The notes beneath the pieces were generated by a model that was given only the letters and a program-made list of their open reading frames with translations, had not been told where the DNA came from and searched no databases. A stretch of 64,000 bases of DNA, taken from positions 2,742,234 to 2,806,233 of the forward strand of contig CAXIPT010000006.1 in NCBI GenBank assembly GCA_964030475.1, in the 5' to 3' direction. Below, in pieces: positions 55,797 through 64,000 of this stretch (position 1 is the first letter of the stretch; each line of letters begins with the position of its first letter). The stretch is from Tethya wilhelma (lineage: Eukaryota; Porifera; Demospongiae; Tethyida; Tethyidae). Both the position numbers and the translations under genes were made by a program.

Positions 55797-57551
55797 AACA
55801 GTCTCCGATGGTACAACAGACCATGGAGAGGATGATGAGCAACCCTCAGCTGATGGAGCAGATGCTCAGACAGAGCCCTCTTCTAGCCAACAATCCACAG
55901 GCAGCAGAAATTGTAAGTTCAACTCAAAAAAAATATGTAACTTTTGTTTCTTTATTTCATGCCATTTTCTCTTGTTTGTTGATGTAGGCAAGGAGTTCAG
56001 CCCAAATGGTAAGCAAGCATGGCATAAAGTTTTTTTGTTTTTTTGTGACTATATTTTATGTATTCCTGTACCAACATTGCTACCGTGAAAAAGTTAAGCA
56101 CACAAAATTTTACATAATATATTTACAACTGACAATATCTCAACTATTATTAAATTGTCATGTGATGCTCATGTGATCTTAATTGTGATGACATCATTGT
56201 TAATAATATTTTTAGATGCAAAACAGTGAGATGCGTCAGCTAATGTCCAACCCTCAAGCCCTCCAAGCCATGATGCAGATCCAACAGGGCATGTCTCAGC
56301 TACAACAATCAGTACCGGGAATCTTCAACACCATGTCTGGAACTCCGCCCACTAGTGGTACAGGCTCCACCCCTTCGGCTACGAGCGGTACGGCTCCAAC
56401 TAACACGAGTGCAGGAGGAGGAGGAGTGGGAGGGACTTCAAACCAAGGCATCTCTCCACAGCAGCTGCAGCAGATGTTGATGGGCATGCAAAGTGGTGGT
56501 GGTGGCGTGTCTGCTCCCTCCCAGCCCAACCCTAGCCCGTCTCCCATGGCTCCTCCAGCTCCTGGGAACGTTGAAGTGGAACAGCTACGCCAAGCAGAGG
56601 TGCTCTATCGGAGCCAGTTGGAGCAACTCCAAGGCATGGGGTTCACAAACAGACAGGCAAATCTGAGAGGTACATAATATTATGTCCTCAGAGATACATT
56701 TGTATATTGCTAGGAGGGATACAAATGTAAATGGTTGCTCTCTAAAAGTTTGTGGCATAAACTTTTTGTAAATGTCAGGTGAATAGGTCTCCGCAGCAAA
56801 GATTTTAAACGGTGTATTTGGGCATTATTTAGAGATCCTGACAAAATCTTATCGATTCTGATTCTAAAGGAAGCTTTTCATTGACTTTATTGTGCCATAA
56901 TTTGGAGCTGTACCCTATGGTTTTGTCAAAGCATGGTACTTGAGTGAGAGTGAGTTGGTGTCTTTTACTCGAGATACTTATCTTGATCATTCTTGAGCAT
57001 ATACATTCACCCTTGTACACAAATATTGGAGAATTTCTACTAGGATGTCATACAGTAAATCAACATATTTTCACTGTAGCATTGATTTTTTTGTACTGGG
57101 TTGCAGAGGACAAAAATTAAATGCACAAAAATTTATCATACGTAGTTGGTGAGGCTGCTGTACTAGAAAATTAATGCACAAAATGTTTTTGCGCAGAAAT
57201 GGTACCCTTTTGTTCAAACCATGAACACAATGTGCATGTTCACTCTCTTGTGCTGATCTTGTTGAGGCAAGCCTTTAGAGTAATGTTGATTTTTTTCTAG
57301 ATGTATACACCGGAATATACTTTTACAAAATAAGCATCATTTCATTTAAGCTTTCTACCTTCTAAACAGCTATGTTATGAAATTAAAAGCCTAACTTGTG
57401 GTTGCAATAGTAGTGTTAGTACTGAAGGAAGTGTGTGTTCGGATCTGTTTACGATGAAGAAGCTTTTAGAGTCACAATTTCTGTTTATTTTACAGCTCTT
57501 GTTGAAACCGGAGGTGATGTCACAGCTGCCGTGAACAGATTGCTTCAATGA
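49815..57551 (+). CDS. UBQLN: Ubiquilin (UBL - STI1 repeats - UBA)
   Basis: Twelve exons: 49815-49940, 50213-50371, 50868-51113, 51821-52078, 53704-53784, 54293-54347, 54614-54888, 55210-55311, 55802-55912, 55988-56008, 56216-56669 and 57496-57551; 647 residues, all phases matching. A ubiquitin-like domain spans ~14-94 (LMKLTIKT ... [14 protein letters not shown] ... VTIHLVIRS). A Ser/Thr/Gly linker follows. STI1-type Met/Asn/Pro-rich repeats include [37 protein letters not shown] and FLSAMAQ. The C-terminal UBA is ~612-647 (LEQLQGMGF ... [17 protein letters not shown]), split by the last intron. Ubiquilins carry ubiquitinated and hydrophobic clients to the proteasome. Exon 10 is a 21-base micro-exon. 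Length is slightly above vertebrate ubiquilins because of low-complexity linkers. Confidence 0.96.
50172..50212. repeat. (CA)n microsatellite forming the exon-2 acceptor of ubiquilin
   Basis: The CA tract runs directly into the AG of the acceptor before 50213. Similar tracts precede ubiquilin exon 3 ((TC)n 50800-50858 with an N at 50824) and exon 9 ((CA)n 55755-55796). Confidence 0.9.
51446..51620. mobile_element. Fold-back element (AAATCGTAAAAAGTAAGC arms)
   Basis: The left arm AAATCGTAAAAAGTAAGCAA, then GATAGGAATGGTGGTCAGAT, is matched by the complement at 51545-51620 (ATCTGACCACCATTCCTATC, GCTTACTTTTTTCACGATTT). It sits in ubiquilin intron 3. One arm also occurs near 43284-43318. Confidence 0.8.
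51622..51720. pseudogene. Decayed duplicate of the ubiquilin exon-4 acceptor region
   Basis: AAGTGATACCAATACTTTTG and a following GTTTGTTTGTTTG run at 51620-51660 recur at 51764-51800. Both are followed by a T/C-rich tract and (C)AACCCTGAGATGATGG. The first copy lacks the TTGTAG acceptor and the CAACTCCTCAGC exon start. Confidence 0.7.
52400..52665. repeat. Two ~130-bp tandem copies
   Basis: GAAGATGTAAACA(T/C)GCTGTTT, TAGCC(C)TTG and GATGGTGTGCTCTATTTGAT with TAGA(A/G)CAC each occur twice in direct order in ubiquilin intron 4. A (CA)n tract follows at 52878-52919. A short inverted-repeat remnant (TTAGCC...GAACGAGGCTAA type) lies at 53504-53595. Confidence 0.7.
54481..54540 (+). mobile_element. 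tRNA-like SINE head fragment
   Basis: GGTCTCTCCGTAGCTTAGTT followed by GATAGAATG resembles a tRNA 5' half with a pol III A box (TAGCTTAGTTGATAG). No B box follows, so it is a truncated relic. Confidence 0.4.
55362..55516. mobile_element. Short MITE (ACGGTAGATCTGGAAATTTT arms)
   Basis: The arm ACGGTAGATCTGGAAATTTT at 55364 and the complement of AAAATTTCCTGATCTACGGT at 55514 are inverted over about 150 bases in ubiquilin intron 8. The termini are related to the TACCGTATAGC...GGAAATTTT family. Confidence 0.65.
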
Positions 57552-58461
57552 TCAACAAGTTCCCTCTCTCTCTCTCTAGCCGTTTGTCTGACTGTTAAAC
57601 TCACTACTGCATGCCTTGCATGTGGTAATGTGTGTTTGTGTGTGTGTCTGTGTATCTGCTACTAACACATTCACTGTGAGTTAATTATTGTTGTACCTAG
57701 CACCTATAATTATACCGTGTTGGTTGGTTGTATTTTGCTTTTGCTACCGTAAGAATAATTTATACTACAGTACTTAATAATTGCTAATTGTTTTTTTTTT
57801 GTTTGGTTTTTTTGCGTTGTTCCTATTGTTATATCATATACTATTTTAAAAAAAATTCTACTGAAAATATTTTCTGTACTCATTGCTTTAATTGGAGCTG
57901 TCAATTATAAGCTATAGTTATGCAGCCAATGCTTTTAATATAATATAATTATGCTTGCCACAATCAGGCAAACTGTGTTAATAAGACATTGGGTATATAT
58001 GCATGGAGTCGTTTAAATCACTACCTGATAATCTTGACCCTCTTACTTTGTATATACCCTAGATCGGAAAATTTTCACCTTTTAATTTAAATTTTTTTTT
58101 TGTCACAATAATAACACTAGCATAATTATGCACAAGACTTAGTGACAATGTATTAACCTTGTACCCACGCTCTCTCCTTTGACCTTTGGTTACGGTTAAA
58201 GGAGATATAGCCTGGGTTAATGAGGCTAATGTATGTATGGCAATAATTAATCTTTACTCGATTTGGTCAAAATGGTGAAAATTAAACAAGTGAAACTAAC
58301 AGTGAAAAAATAGTTTTCAAATCTATAGTATAATAATTATGTATGTGTGTCTTGTTTTCCACAACCCTGTGCATAATTACATACGTATGTTGATCATAAT
58401 TATAGTTGTTTCTTTCAGTTCACACATTTGTATTATAGTACATAATTTATATTGTCACATA

Positions 58462-58467
58462 AATAAA
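58462..58467 (+). terminator. Candidate polyadenylation signal AATAAA
   Basis: A canonical AATAAA lies about 910 bases after the ubiquilin stop. It would imply a long 3' UTR. No coding segment was recognised between 57552 and 58978. An inverted-repeat remnant of the CCTTGTACCCACGCTC / AGCCTGGGTTAATGAGGC type lies at 58155-58232. Confidence 0.35.
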
Positions 58468-58978
58468 GTTTATTTTAAAACTGAAAACTGAAACATGCAC
58501 AGCATGACACAATATAGTGGTGATTTTCAATACCAATAGATAATACTATAGCATATTTACACAACAATATTAACAAAAATAGCATAATTCTATATTTATA
58601 ATTATGTGCACTCAAAAAGCATACCACGCTGAATAATATAATAGTGACATACTGCATACTTACTCAAGCAAAGGAGTATGACAAACACGTATACGTATGT
58701 ATTGTGGCATGACCTGTTGTAACCATAATATACGAGACAGTTATAAAGAAAAGTGTACAATACACGACACTTTCCGTAAGCAGTACTCAAATGACATGAC
58801 AAACACAACACTCACTTTGTTCGTGAAGACAGTAAACAAAGACACTTAGAGTCGTACACACTCGAGTAACGTAAATATACAGAGATGTATAGATGAAAGA
58901 TTGATAACTTACAAGACTGTAGAAGAAAGAGTGAAAGGAAAGAAGATTTATTGACAAAAAAATTTAAAAGACGTATAG

Positions 58979-59444
58979 TTAGTCGTTTTCGCTAGAGAGG
59001 CAACATAACCAGCTAAGACCACCTCCTCCTCTAGCTCTTTCTTCACTGCCTCCATTTTCTTTCTTCTTTATTGCCTTCCCATCGCTGCCCGGCTTCACAG
59101 AGCTATAATAATCGTCGTTCTCTTTTTCTCTAATACAGCGTACGACGTCGTGAAAAACTTCGTCCACGTTGTAACGTAGAGCTGCCGAAGTTTCGTGAAA
59201 AGGACACCCAAATTCTTTCGCCATTGCAGCTCCCTCTTGTGTCGATACCTCTCTCTTGTGGTCCAGGTCTGATTTGTTGCCAGCTATCACCATGGGAACG
59301 GTTTCGTAGTTGCGTACTCTGTCTATCATCTCTTTGAATCTACGGATCTCTTGGAAGCTTCTCTTTTCTGTGACGGAGTAGACGAGGATGAAGCCTTCGC
59401 CTCCTCTCATGTATTGTTCCCTCATGGCTGTGAATTCGTCCTGC

Positions 59445-59482
<38 letters not shown>

Positions 59483-60243
59483 NCCTGTTTGGTACCTACA
59501 CACTTGCTTATTAAACTGAGGATTAAAGTTAGTCTAGCAGATGGCAACTGCTTATGAAACTGCCAGAATTGCACACACATGTATGAATTGATAACAATGG
59601 TGACTTTACACACAGCAACAGCATACATATATAGTTATGTACAAGCGTGTGATATACATTATAATATAATTTAATCGTTATGTAGGTACATAGAATCACA
59701 CGAGAGTGATAAATCACTTTCCATAACAGGCTAAGCCCTTGTGATACTTCAGATGCCTTCTCCCTAATGGAGAATGCCACCACAATACACCACACCCAAT
59801 TTAGCATACATTATTTTAGCCGAGATACTTTGCATACTGTATAGCTACTGAGCTAGGTGAATAGCACAACATTATTAAACATCCTATAAATAAAATTGTA
59901 GCACGCAGAGTTAATACATAACTTTTATATAGAGTTGAGTTGGAAGGCCCAGGGGGAGCTTGTATAGTACAGCACAGTACACATTCAGGCTCACCATGCA
60001 AGTCAGTGTGACCAACAAGGCCTGACCTTGTATATCATTAAGCAAGCTAGAACTAATAGTAGCTATAAACGCACTGTGCTAACAAGGACAGGAGACTGCC
60101 ACAGCCAAAGGTCACGGACGAGCAGCCTTACCAGATTTTCCAACGCCTCCTTGTCCAAGTATGACAATTCTGTAGACCCTGTTCCCCGACTGAAATCTGG
60201 CATTACGGCTGTGATGTAGCTCCGTCTGCTGTGCTGTCGGCAT
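58979..60243 (-). CDS. Rit-like Ras-family GTPase, middle exon missing
   Basis: Exon 1 (60243-60132, phase 1 end) has a 22-residue N-terminal extension, then VYRIVILGQGGVGKS, the P-loop. The last exon (59441-58979) begins DEFTAMREQYMRGGEGF and contains GNKSDLDHKR (G4) and HETSAA (G5), ending in a Lys/Glu/Gly-rich tail LSWLCCLSSEND. The EFTAMR-QYMR-GEGF run and the absence of a CAAX box fit the Rit/Rin branch; the adjacent cysteines could be lipidated. The exon for switch I and DTAG should lie between, but nothing in 59442-60131 encodes it. A single N at 59483 in a GT tract marks a gap that probably swallowed it. The start codon is the ATG that begins MPTAQQTEL; an in-frame upstream ATG also exists. 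Confidence 0.85.
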
Positions 60244-61059
60244 GGTGTTCGGAATCTGCTGCTTTTGTGTCTTTGTACTAGATGAGCTGTAATGAGCTAG
60301 AAGCCTTATGCAAGTTTGTAAACAACCAATTTCAAAATTCATTTCATGTGGGCTTTTATATACGGCAGGCAAGCACTAGTCTATTTTTAGAACATTTTGC
60401 CATGTATGGAGTTGTGGATAAAAATAGTAACATTCATAGTTAATTGACCATGAGTCATGCAATCTCATTTTAAAATTTTAGTATAGAACAGTCAGTATGG
60501 ACATATCATGCATGCAAATGCATGACACTGTAATTGAACAGATCTGTATTCCTGGTATACGTACATTTGTTTGCCATTGCCTAGCAACCAAAGTTTTTAT
60601 AGGCTAATTGCCGGTTAGTGCGGCTGGGTGGAGGTGACAATAGAGTAGCTAGAGGTCACAAGAGGTCAACTTGGCAAACAAAATAGCTACATGCCCTAAG
60701 TGTGCAGCACTCTGCATGAGTGCTACCCACTTAAGGGCCATGCAACTATAATGTACATGGTACACTATACTATGAAAATGTTATAATATTATGTAGTCTG
60801 CAACCATCTGCATAATAATCCAGAAACATCCACCATGTCACAAAGCATTTATTGTAGTCAAAAAGGAAAAATGAAATAAGCATTAAAATTTAATGACACA
60901 CAAAATATTTAATGAAAATGTTCCAATCAACAATGTATAATTCAGGCAAGCCGGCTGTGCTCATCGTGCATCAGAGATTTGTGGTTCGTTCACTAAATTG
61001 CCATGACACAAAGTTGGTCAGGAAGGTATTGTCTATACTCATGCAATGTTGTGCTGTAC
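60244..61059. other. Intergenic stretch, nothing recognised
   Basis: AT-rich spacer with the 5' flank of the GTPase gene. No coding segment, RNA gene or clear repeat was seen. Confidence 0.5.
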
Positions 61060-62520
61060 TATGGGGTGAGTTCAAATGACTCAATCTCCTTAAGCAATTC
61101 ATCTTTCACACCATTCGTCCACAATAGTCACTGGAGTGAAGCAACAATTAAGTCTTTGACTGTTCAATTCTCAATATTCACAGTGTCAATGTGAGCTCCG
61201 TACTCTAAAAGAGTTCTAACCACAACTGCAGTGTCTCTTAATTAACTGCACTGCTAAATGAAGAGGAAAATTACCCCCATATACATCACGACACTTAACT
61301 GGACAATGGTGATTGAGGAAGAATGTTATCACTTTCTCCAGAGGATTGAAGATGCAATTCAGGTACATCCTCACTTCCTATGGAAACAACACTAAGACAA
61401 TCCAATAGTCTAAGAATGCAAGAACCATCATTTTCAGCTAGAGCAGTCATTTCTTATTAGCATTATTATGTTCTTTGTTCTTTTCAGTGGATGTCTGGAA
61501 TATATATTATATATGTTCATCACTGCTACTACAATCCACAAAGCAATTAGTCTCACAACATATTAACTGATTAACAAACTTTTATATATTATCGCATTTC
61601 TTTCCAGCTTGTATATAAAATGCAGTCAAACAGAGGCTTGATATACAAGGAACATAAGCACTATATATCCACCATTTGGGCAACAATGTTGATAACCTCC
61701 AGAAGAAAAACATTATTGGTTTCTGGATCTTTTCATTGCTACAATTAATGAATGCATTTATGAAATGTTCGGAAATGGTGTATAATTATGAGAAGTGCAT
61801 CAAATTTTGTTGTAGGTATCTTGAGTTAGTGTTTACCAGTCTACAAGACTCACCAGCAGATTGTCCAAGAATACATTCACAATAAATTGAACAGACATTA
61901 AGTTTAGTATCTTTGTCTTGCTTTTTATGGCAATGAGGTAGTCGATCATCGGTGCTGGCTCCTGGATGCCATCGTAGATTTTGTTTGATGGAATAATTTT
62001 CAGGATTCATCCTTTAATCAAAAGGCAGTGGACCTATGTTTATCTCACCCATGCAGATCTATTTTCCGATCTTCCTTATCTCCAGACATTATCATTCACG
62101 GCAGCCTTTTGTAAATGCAACTGACAATCATAGAGTTCTCGTGGGCTATTAGCCAGTAACAGGTCGAGTCACACTTATGCTCCAAATCAGTTCCTTTGGT
62201 AATCAATAGCTTTACACACTCAATATCATTAAGATAACAGGCAAATTAATCCATAACTTGAGGCAGTGACTGGTGCAAACTTGAAATAGCACTGACAATG
62301 ACTCAGTGGCTTTGAGGTTAATGTTCACAGTAATTGTTGTCTCCTGTTCAATATTTACTGGAAAGTCCTTCAAAATGAACTTGAGGATGTCTGGATGCGG
62401 TTTGCTCTGAACTGCTGCTACTAATGGAGACCATCCTTGCATGAGCTTGAAGCACTTCTGAGACATCTTACTTCTTCTTTTGACGACCTCAACCATAAGA
62501 TGCTCTGCTGACTGCACCTA
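61060..62520 (-). pseudogene. FEM1-like pseudogene with internal inversion
   Basis: Minus-strand pieces follow the neighbouring FEM1-like gene. 61070-61200 matches 62845-62990 (TCAATGTGAGCTCCGTACTC shared). 61850-62010 encodes CSIYCECILGQ like CSIYCERILGR. Around 62130 the frame reads ANSPRELYDC as in the intact gene. 62212-62517 encodes an ankyrin-like GWSPLVAAVQS...PDILKFILKD. Frames are broken repeatedly. The block 61740-61850 is flipped: on the PLUS strand it encodes YEKCIKFCCRYLEL, matching YDKCIQFSLRYLEI of the neighbour. Confidence 0.8.
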
Positions 62521-62714
62521 GCTGACTCATGACCAATCAATAATGATTCTACATAACATGGTCAGAAAAAAGTAACGTGTCATAACTATAGTGATAACTG
62601 TGACATATCAAATCAAAGATCATATGTTATAATATAGCTAGGCATACATAATATTCAAGTATGTCTACGGGTATGTCAACCAGTCCAGGACAGGCTCAGT
62701 TTATACAGTGTGAT

Positions 62715-64000
62715 CTAGTACATAGATAGCCGCTTATTATGCCAAGAGACAAATTCAGCTAGACAGACGGGAAGGTGTTCCTTGTACTCAATGTTGTACT
62801 GTATTATAGCATGAGCAGTCAGACACTGAAGAGTGGGTGGGACCGATTCAAACGACTCAATCTCTTCAAGCATTTCATCTTTCACACTATCCTGTATACC
62901 AGAGCTGCTGTGAAGTAAATCTTTGACAGTTTGGTTCCTGTAATTTAAAGCGTCAATGTGAGCTCCGTACTCCAAGAGAGTTCTAACACAGTCCACAGCT
63001 GCAGTATCCTTCAGCTTCACTGCTAAATGAAGAGGAAACTCACCCATTTGCTTATTATAACGGTTAATTGGGCACCTCGTCCCGAATTCTATGAGCAAAT
63101 CCAGCACTTTCTCGACAGGAAGATCTAATTTGGGAACTGTGAGACTATCAGGATATACATCAAAAAGAGCATTTGAGATAACATTTTCTGCTTCTGTTAG
63201 GTTCATCATGTCTTGAATGCTCTTCCTTATCAGTGAGCGCTCTTTGCATTGTTCTGTGCTGTCTGTAATACACTGATCGGCCACTTTGATCCACAAGGCA
63301 ACCAGTCTCACAATGGAACTGATCAAGTGACCATAGTTAGCCTGGCCTTCGATTCTTTGAGCCTTCAAACAGATTTCAAAAAAAGGTTGGATGTGAGGAA
63401 CATAGTCATTCTTCACCATCTCAGCTAAGAAAGAAACAACATTCAGAAGATGAATCGTAAAGCAATCCCACATGAAAATTGAGGGGCTCAGTCCAATTTC
63501 AAGATATCTGAGACTGAATTGTATGCACTTATCATATACACCATGTTTGAGCAGATCATTAATACAGTCGTGAATTGCAAACATTGTTTCAGTAAATTCT
63601 CGTCCAAGGATACGTTCACAGTAAATTGAACACACAAAAAGCATCATTGTCTCGCTCTGCGTGGTAGTGAGGTAGTCGGTCATTGTCGCTGGCTCCTGGA
63701 TGCCATCATAGATTTCGTTTGCTGGAGGAAGATCAGAAAACAAAGCTGGATGAGCTAAACGCAGGTCTACAGCCTTTTGAATGAAGGATGCAGCTCGTGA
63801 ACCACTGGCTGCAGAATCATCTTGCATTATCTTTGCAGCCCGAATGCAATGACAATCGTAAAGCTCTCTCGGACTATTAGCTACTTTCTTGAGTAACAAT
63901 TCTACCAATTCTCTCTTCTCGCACTGATAAATGGCCCAAACCACTACGCTTCTTGTTTCATCCTCATGGGTCTGACTAACTTTGGCATTGTTCTCAAGGA
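62715..64000 (-). CDS. FEM1: FEM1-like ankyrin protein (N-terminus beyond window)
   Basis: An uninterrupted minus-strand frame runs from the right edge to the stop at 62715-62717, at least 428 codons. It has a helical central part with CSIYCERILGREFTETMF and KCIQFSLRYLEIGL, the FEM1 pattern that follows the first ankyrin block. C-terminal ankyrin-type repeats follow (GEFPLHLAVKLKDTAAVDCV, LLEYGAHIDALNY). FEM1 proteins are substrate receptors of CUL2 ubiquitin ligases and recognise C-terminal degrons. The visible part starts after the main N-terminal ankyrin block, which must lie beyond 64000. The frame stays open upstream of 63944, so no start codon should be placed inside the window. Assignment to FEM1 is by pattern recognition and moderately sure. 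Confidence 0.75.
   Translation of the reverse strand, partial: LENNAKVSQTHEDETRSVVVWAIYQCEKRELVELLLKKVANSPRELYDCHCIRAAKIMQDDSAASGSRAASFIQKAVDLRLAHPALFSDLPPANEIYDGIQEPATMTDYLTTTQSETMMLFVCSIYCERILGREFTETMFAIHDCINDLLKHGVYDKCIQFSLRYLEIGLSPSIFMWDCFTIHLLNVVSFLAEMVKNDYVPHIQPFFEICLKAQRIEGQANYGHLISSIVRLVALWIKVADQCITDSTEQCKERSLIRKSIQDMMNLTEAENVISNALFDVYPDSLTVPKLDLPVEKVLDLLIEFGTRCPINRYNKQMGEFPLHLAVKLKDTAAVDCVRTLLEYGAHIDALNYRNQTVKDLLHSSSGIQDSVKDEMLEEIESFESVPPTLQCLTAHAIIQYNIEYKEHLPVCLAEFVSWHNKRLSMY

Noticed and set aside
62715..63944. Start of the FEM1-like gene at 63944
   Set aside because: The codon there is GTG and the frame stays open to the window edge, so the real start is outside.

Overview
This is a eukaryotic (metazoan) genomic window and most likely comes from a demosponge such as Amphimedon. 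The evidence is an AT-rich background with short GT-AG introns, single-N and long-N assembly gaps, many (CA/GT)n microsatellites, long EGF-repeat receptors, a Delta-like Notch-ligand ectodomain, and immunoglobulin and death-domain receptors beside ordinary animal housekeeping genes (IDH3A, ubiquilin, LIN7, SFR1, a Rit-like GTPase, FEM1). The organism name is inference; the gene families were read directly from spliced reading frames.

Layout. 1-2261: 3' part of an EGF-repeat membrane protein with a tyrosine-rich tail, interrupted by an N gap. 2262-9600: gene-poor, dominated by tandem and inverted repeat arrays. 9613-10332 (-): last exons of a LIN7 PDZ protein, cut by a gap at 10387; just past the gap is a second copy of the EGF-receptor tail. 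10965-13558 (-): a multi-pass membrane protein gene with a frameshift, preceded by a decayed fragment of a paralogue. 14341-16890 (+): a decayed copy of the EGF-receptor 3' half. 17223-27582 (+): a 20-exon gene for a protein of about 2,300 residues, with signal peptide, MNNL-like N-terminus, EIGHT tandem DSL domains, about 38 EGF repeats, one membrane segment and a tyrosine-rich cytoplasmic tail. 27991-29144 (-): SFR1, divergent from IDH3A (29220-49552, +) across a 75-bp shared promoter. 49815-57551 (+): ubiquilin. 58979-60243 (-): Rit-like GTPase lacking its middle exon. 61060-62520 (-): decayed FEM1-like pseudogene with an internal inversion. 62715-64000 (-): FEM1-like gene running off the window.

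The 17.7-kb intron 5 of IDH3A hosts a nested, oppositely oriented cluster of Ig-domain receptors. At least two can be spliced, with every junction in matching phase, into Ig - Thr-rich stalk - transmembrane - Pro-rich linker - Death domain. The cluster grew by segmental duplication, and the duplicated block carried a piece of IDH3A exon 5 with it (43692-43738).

The two most interesting systems are (1) the octa-DSL, phosphotyrosine-tailed Notch-ligand-like receptor and its decaying relatives, and (2) the intron-nested Ig-TM-Death receptors, whose architecture couples antigen-receptor-like ectodomains directly to death-fold signalling. Exon coordinates were placed by hand from splice consensus, phase and homology; none were checked against transcripts.
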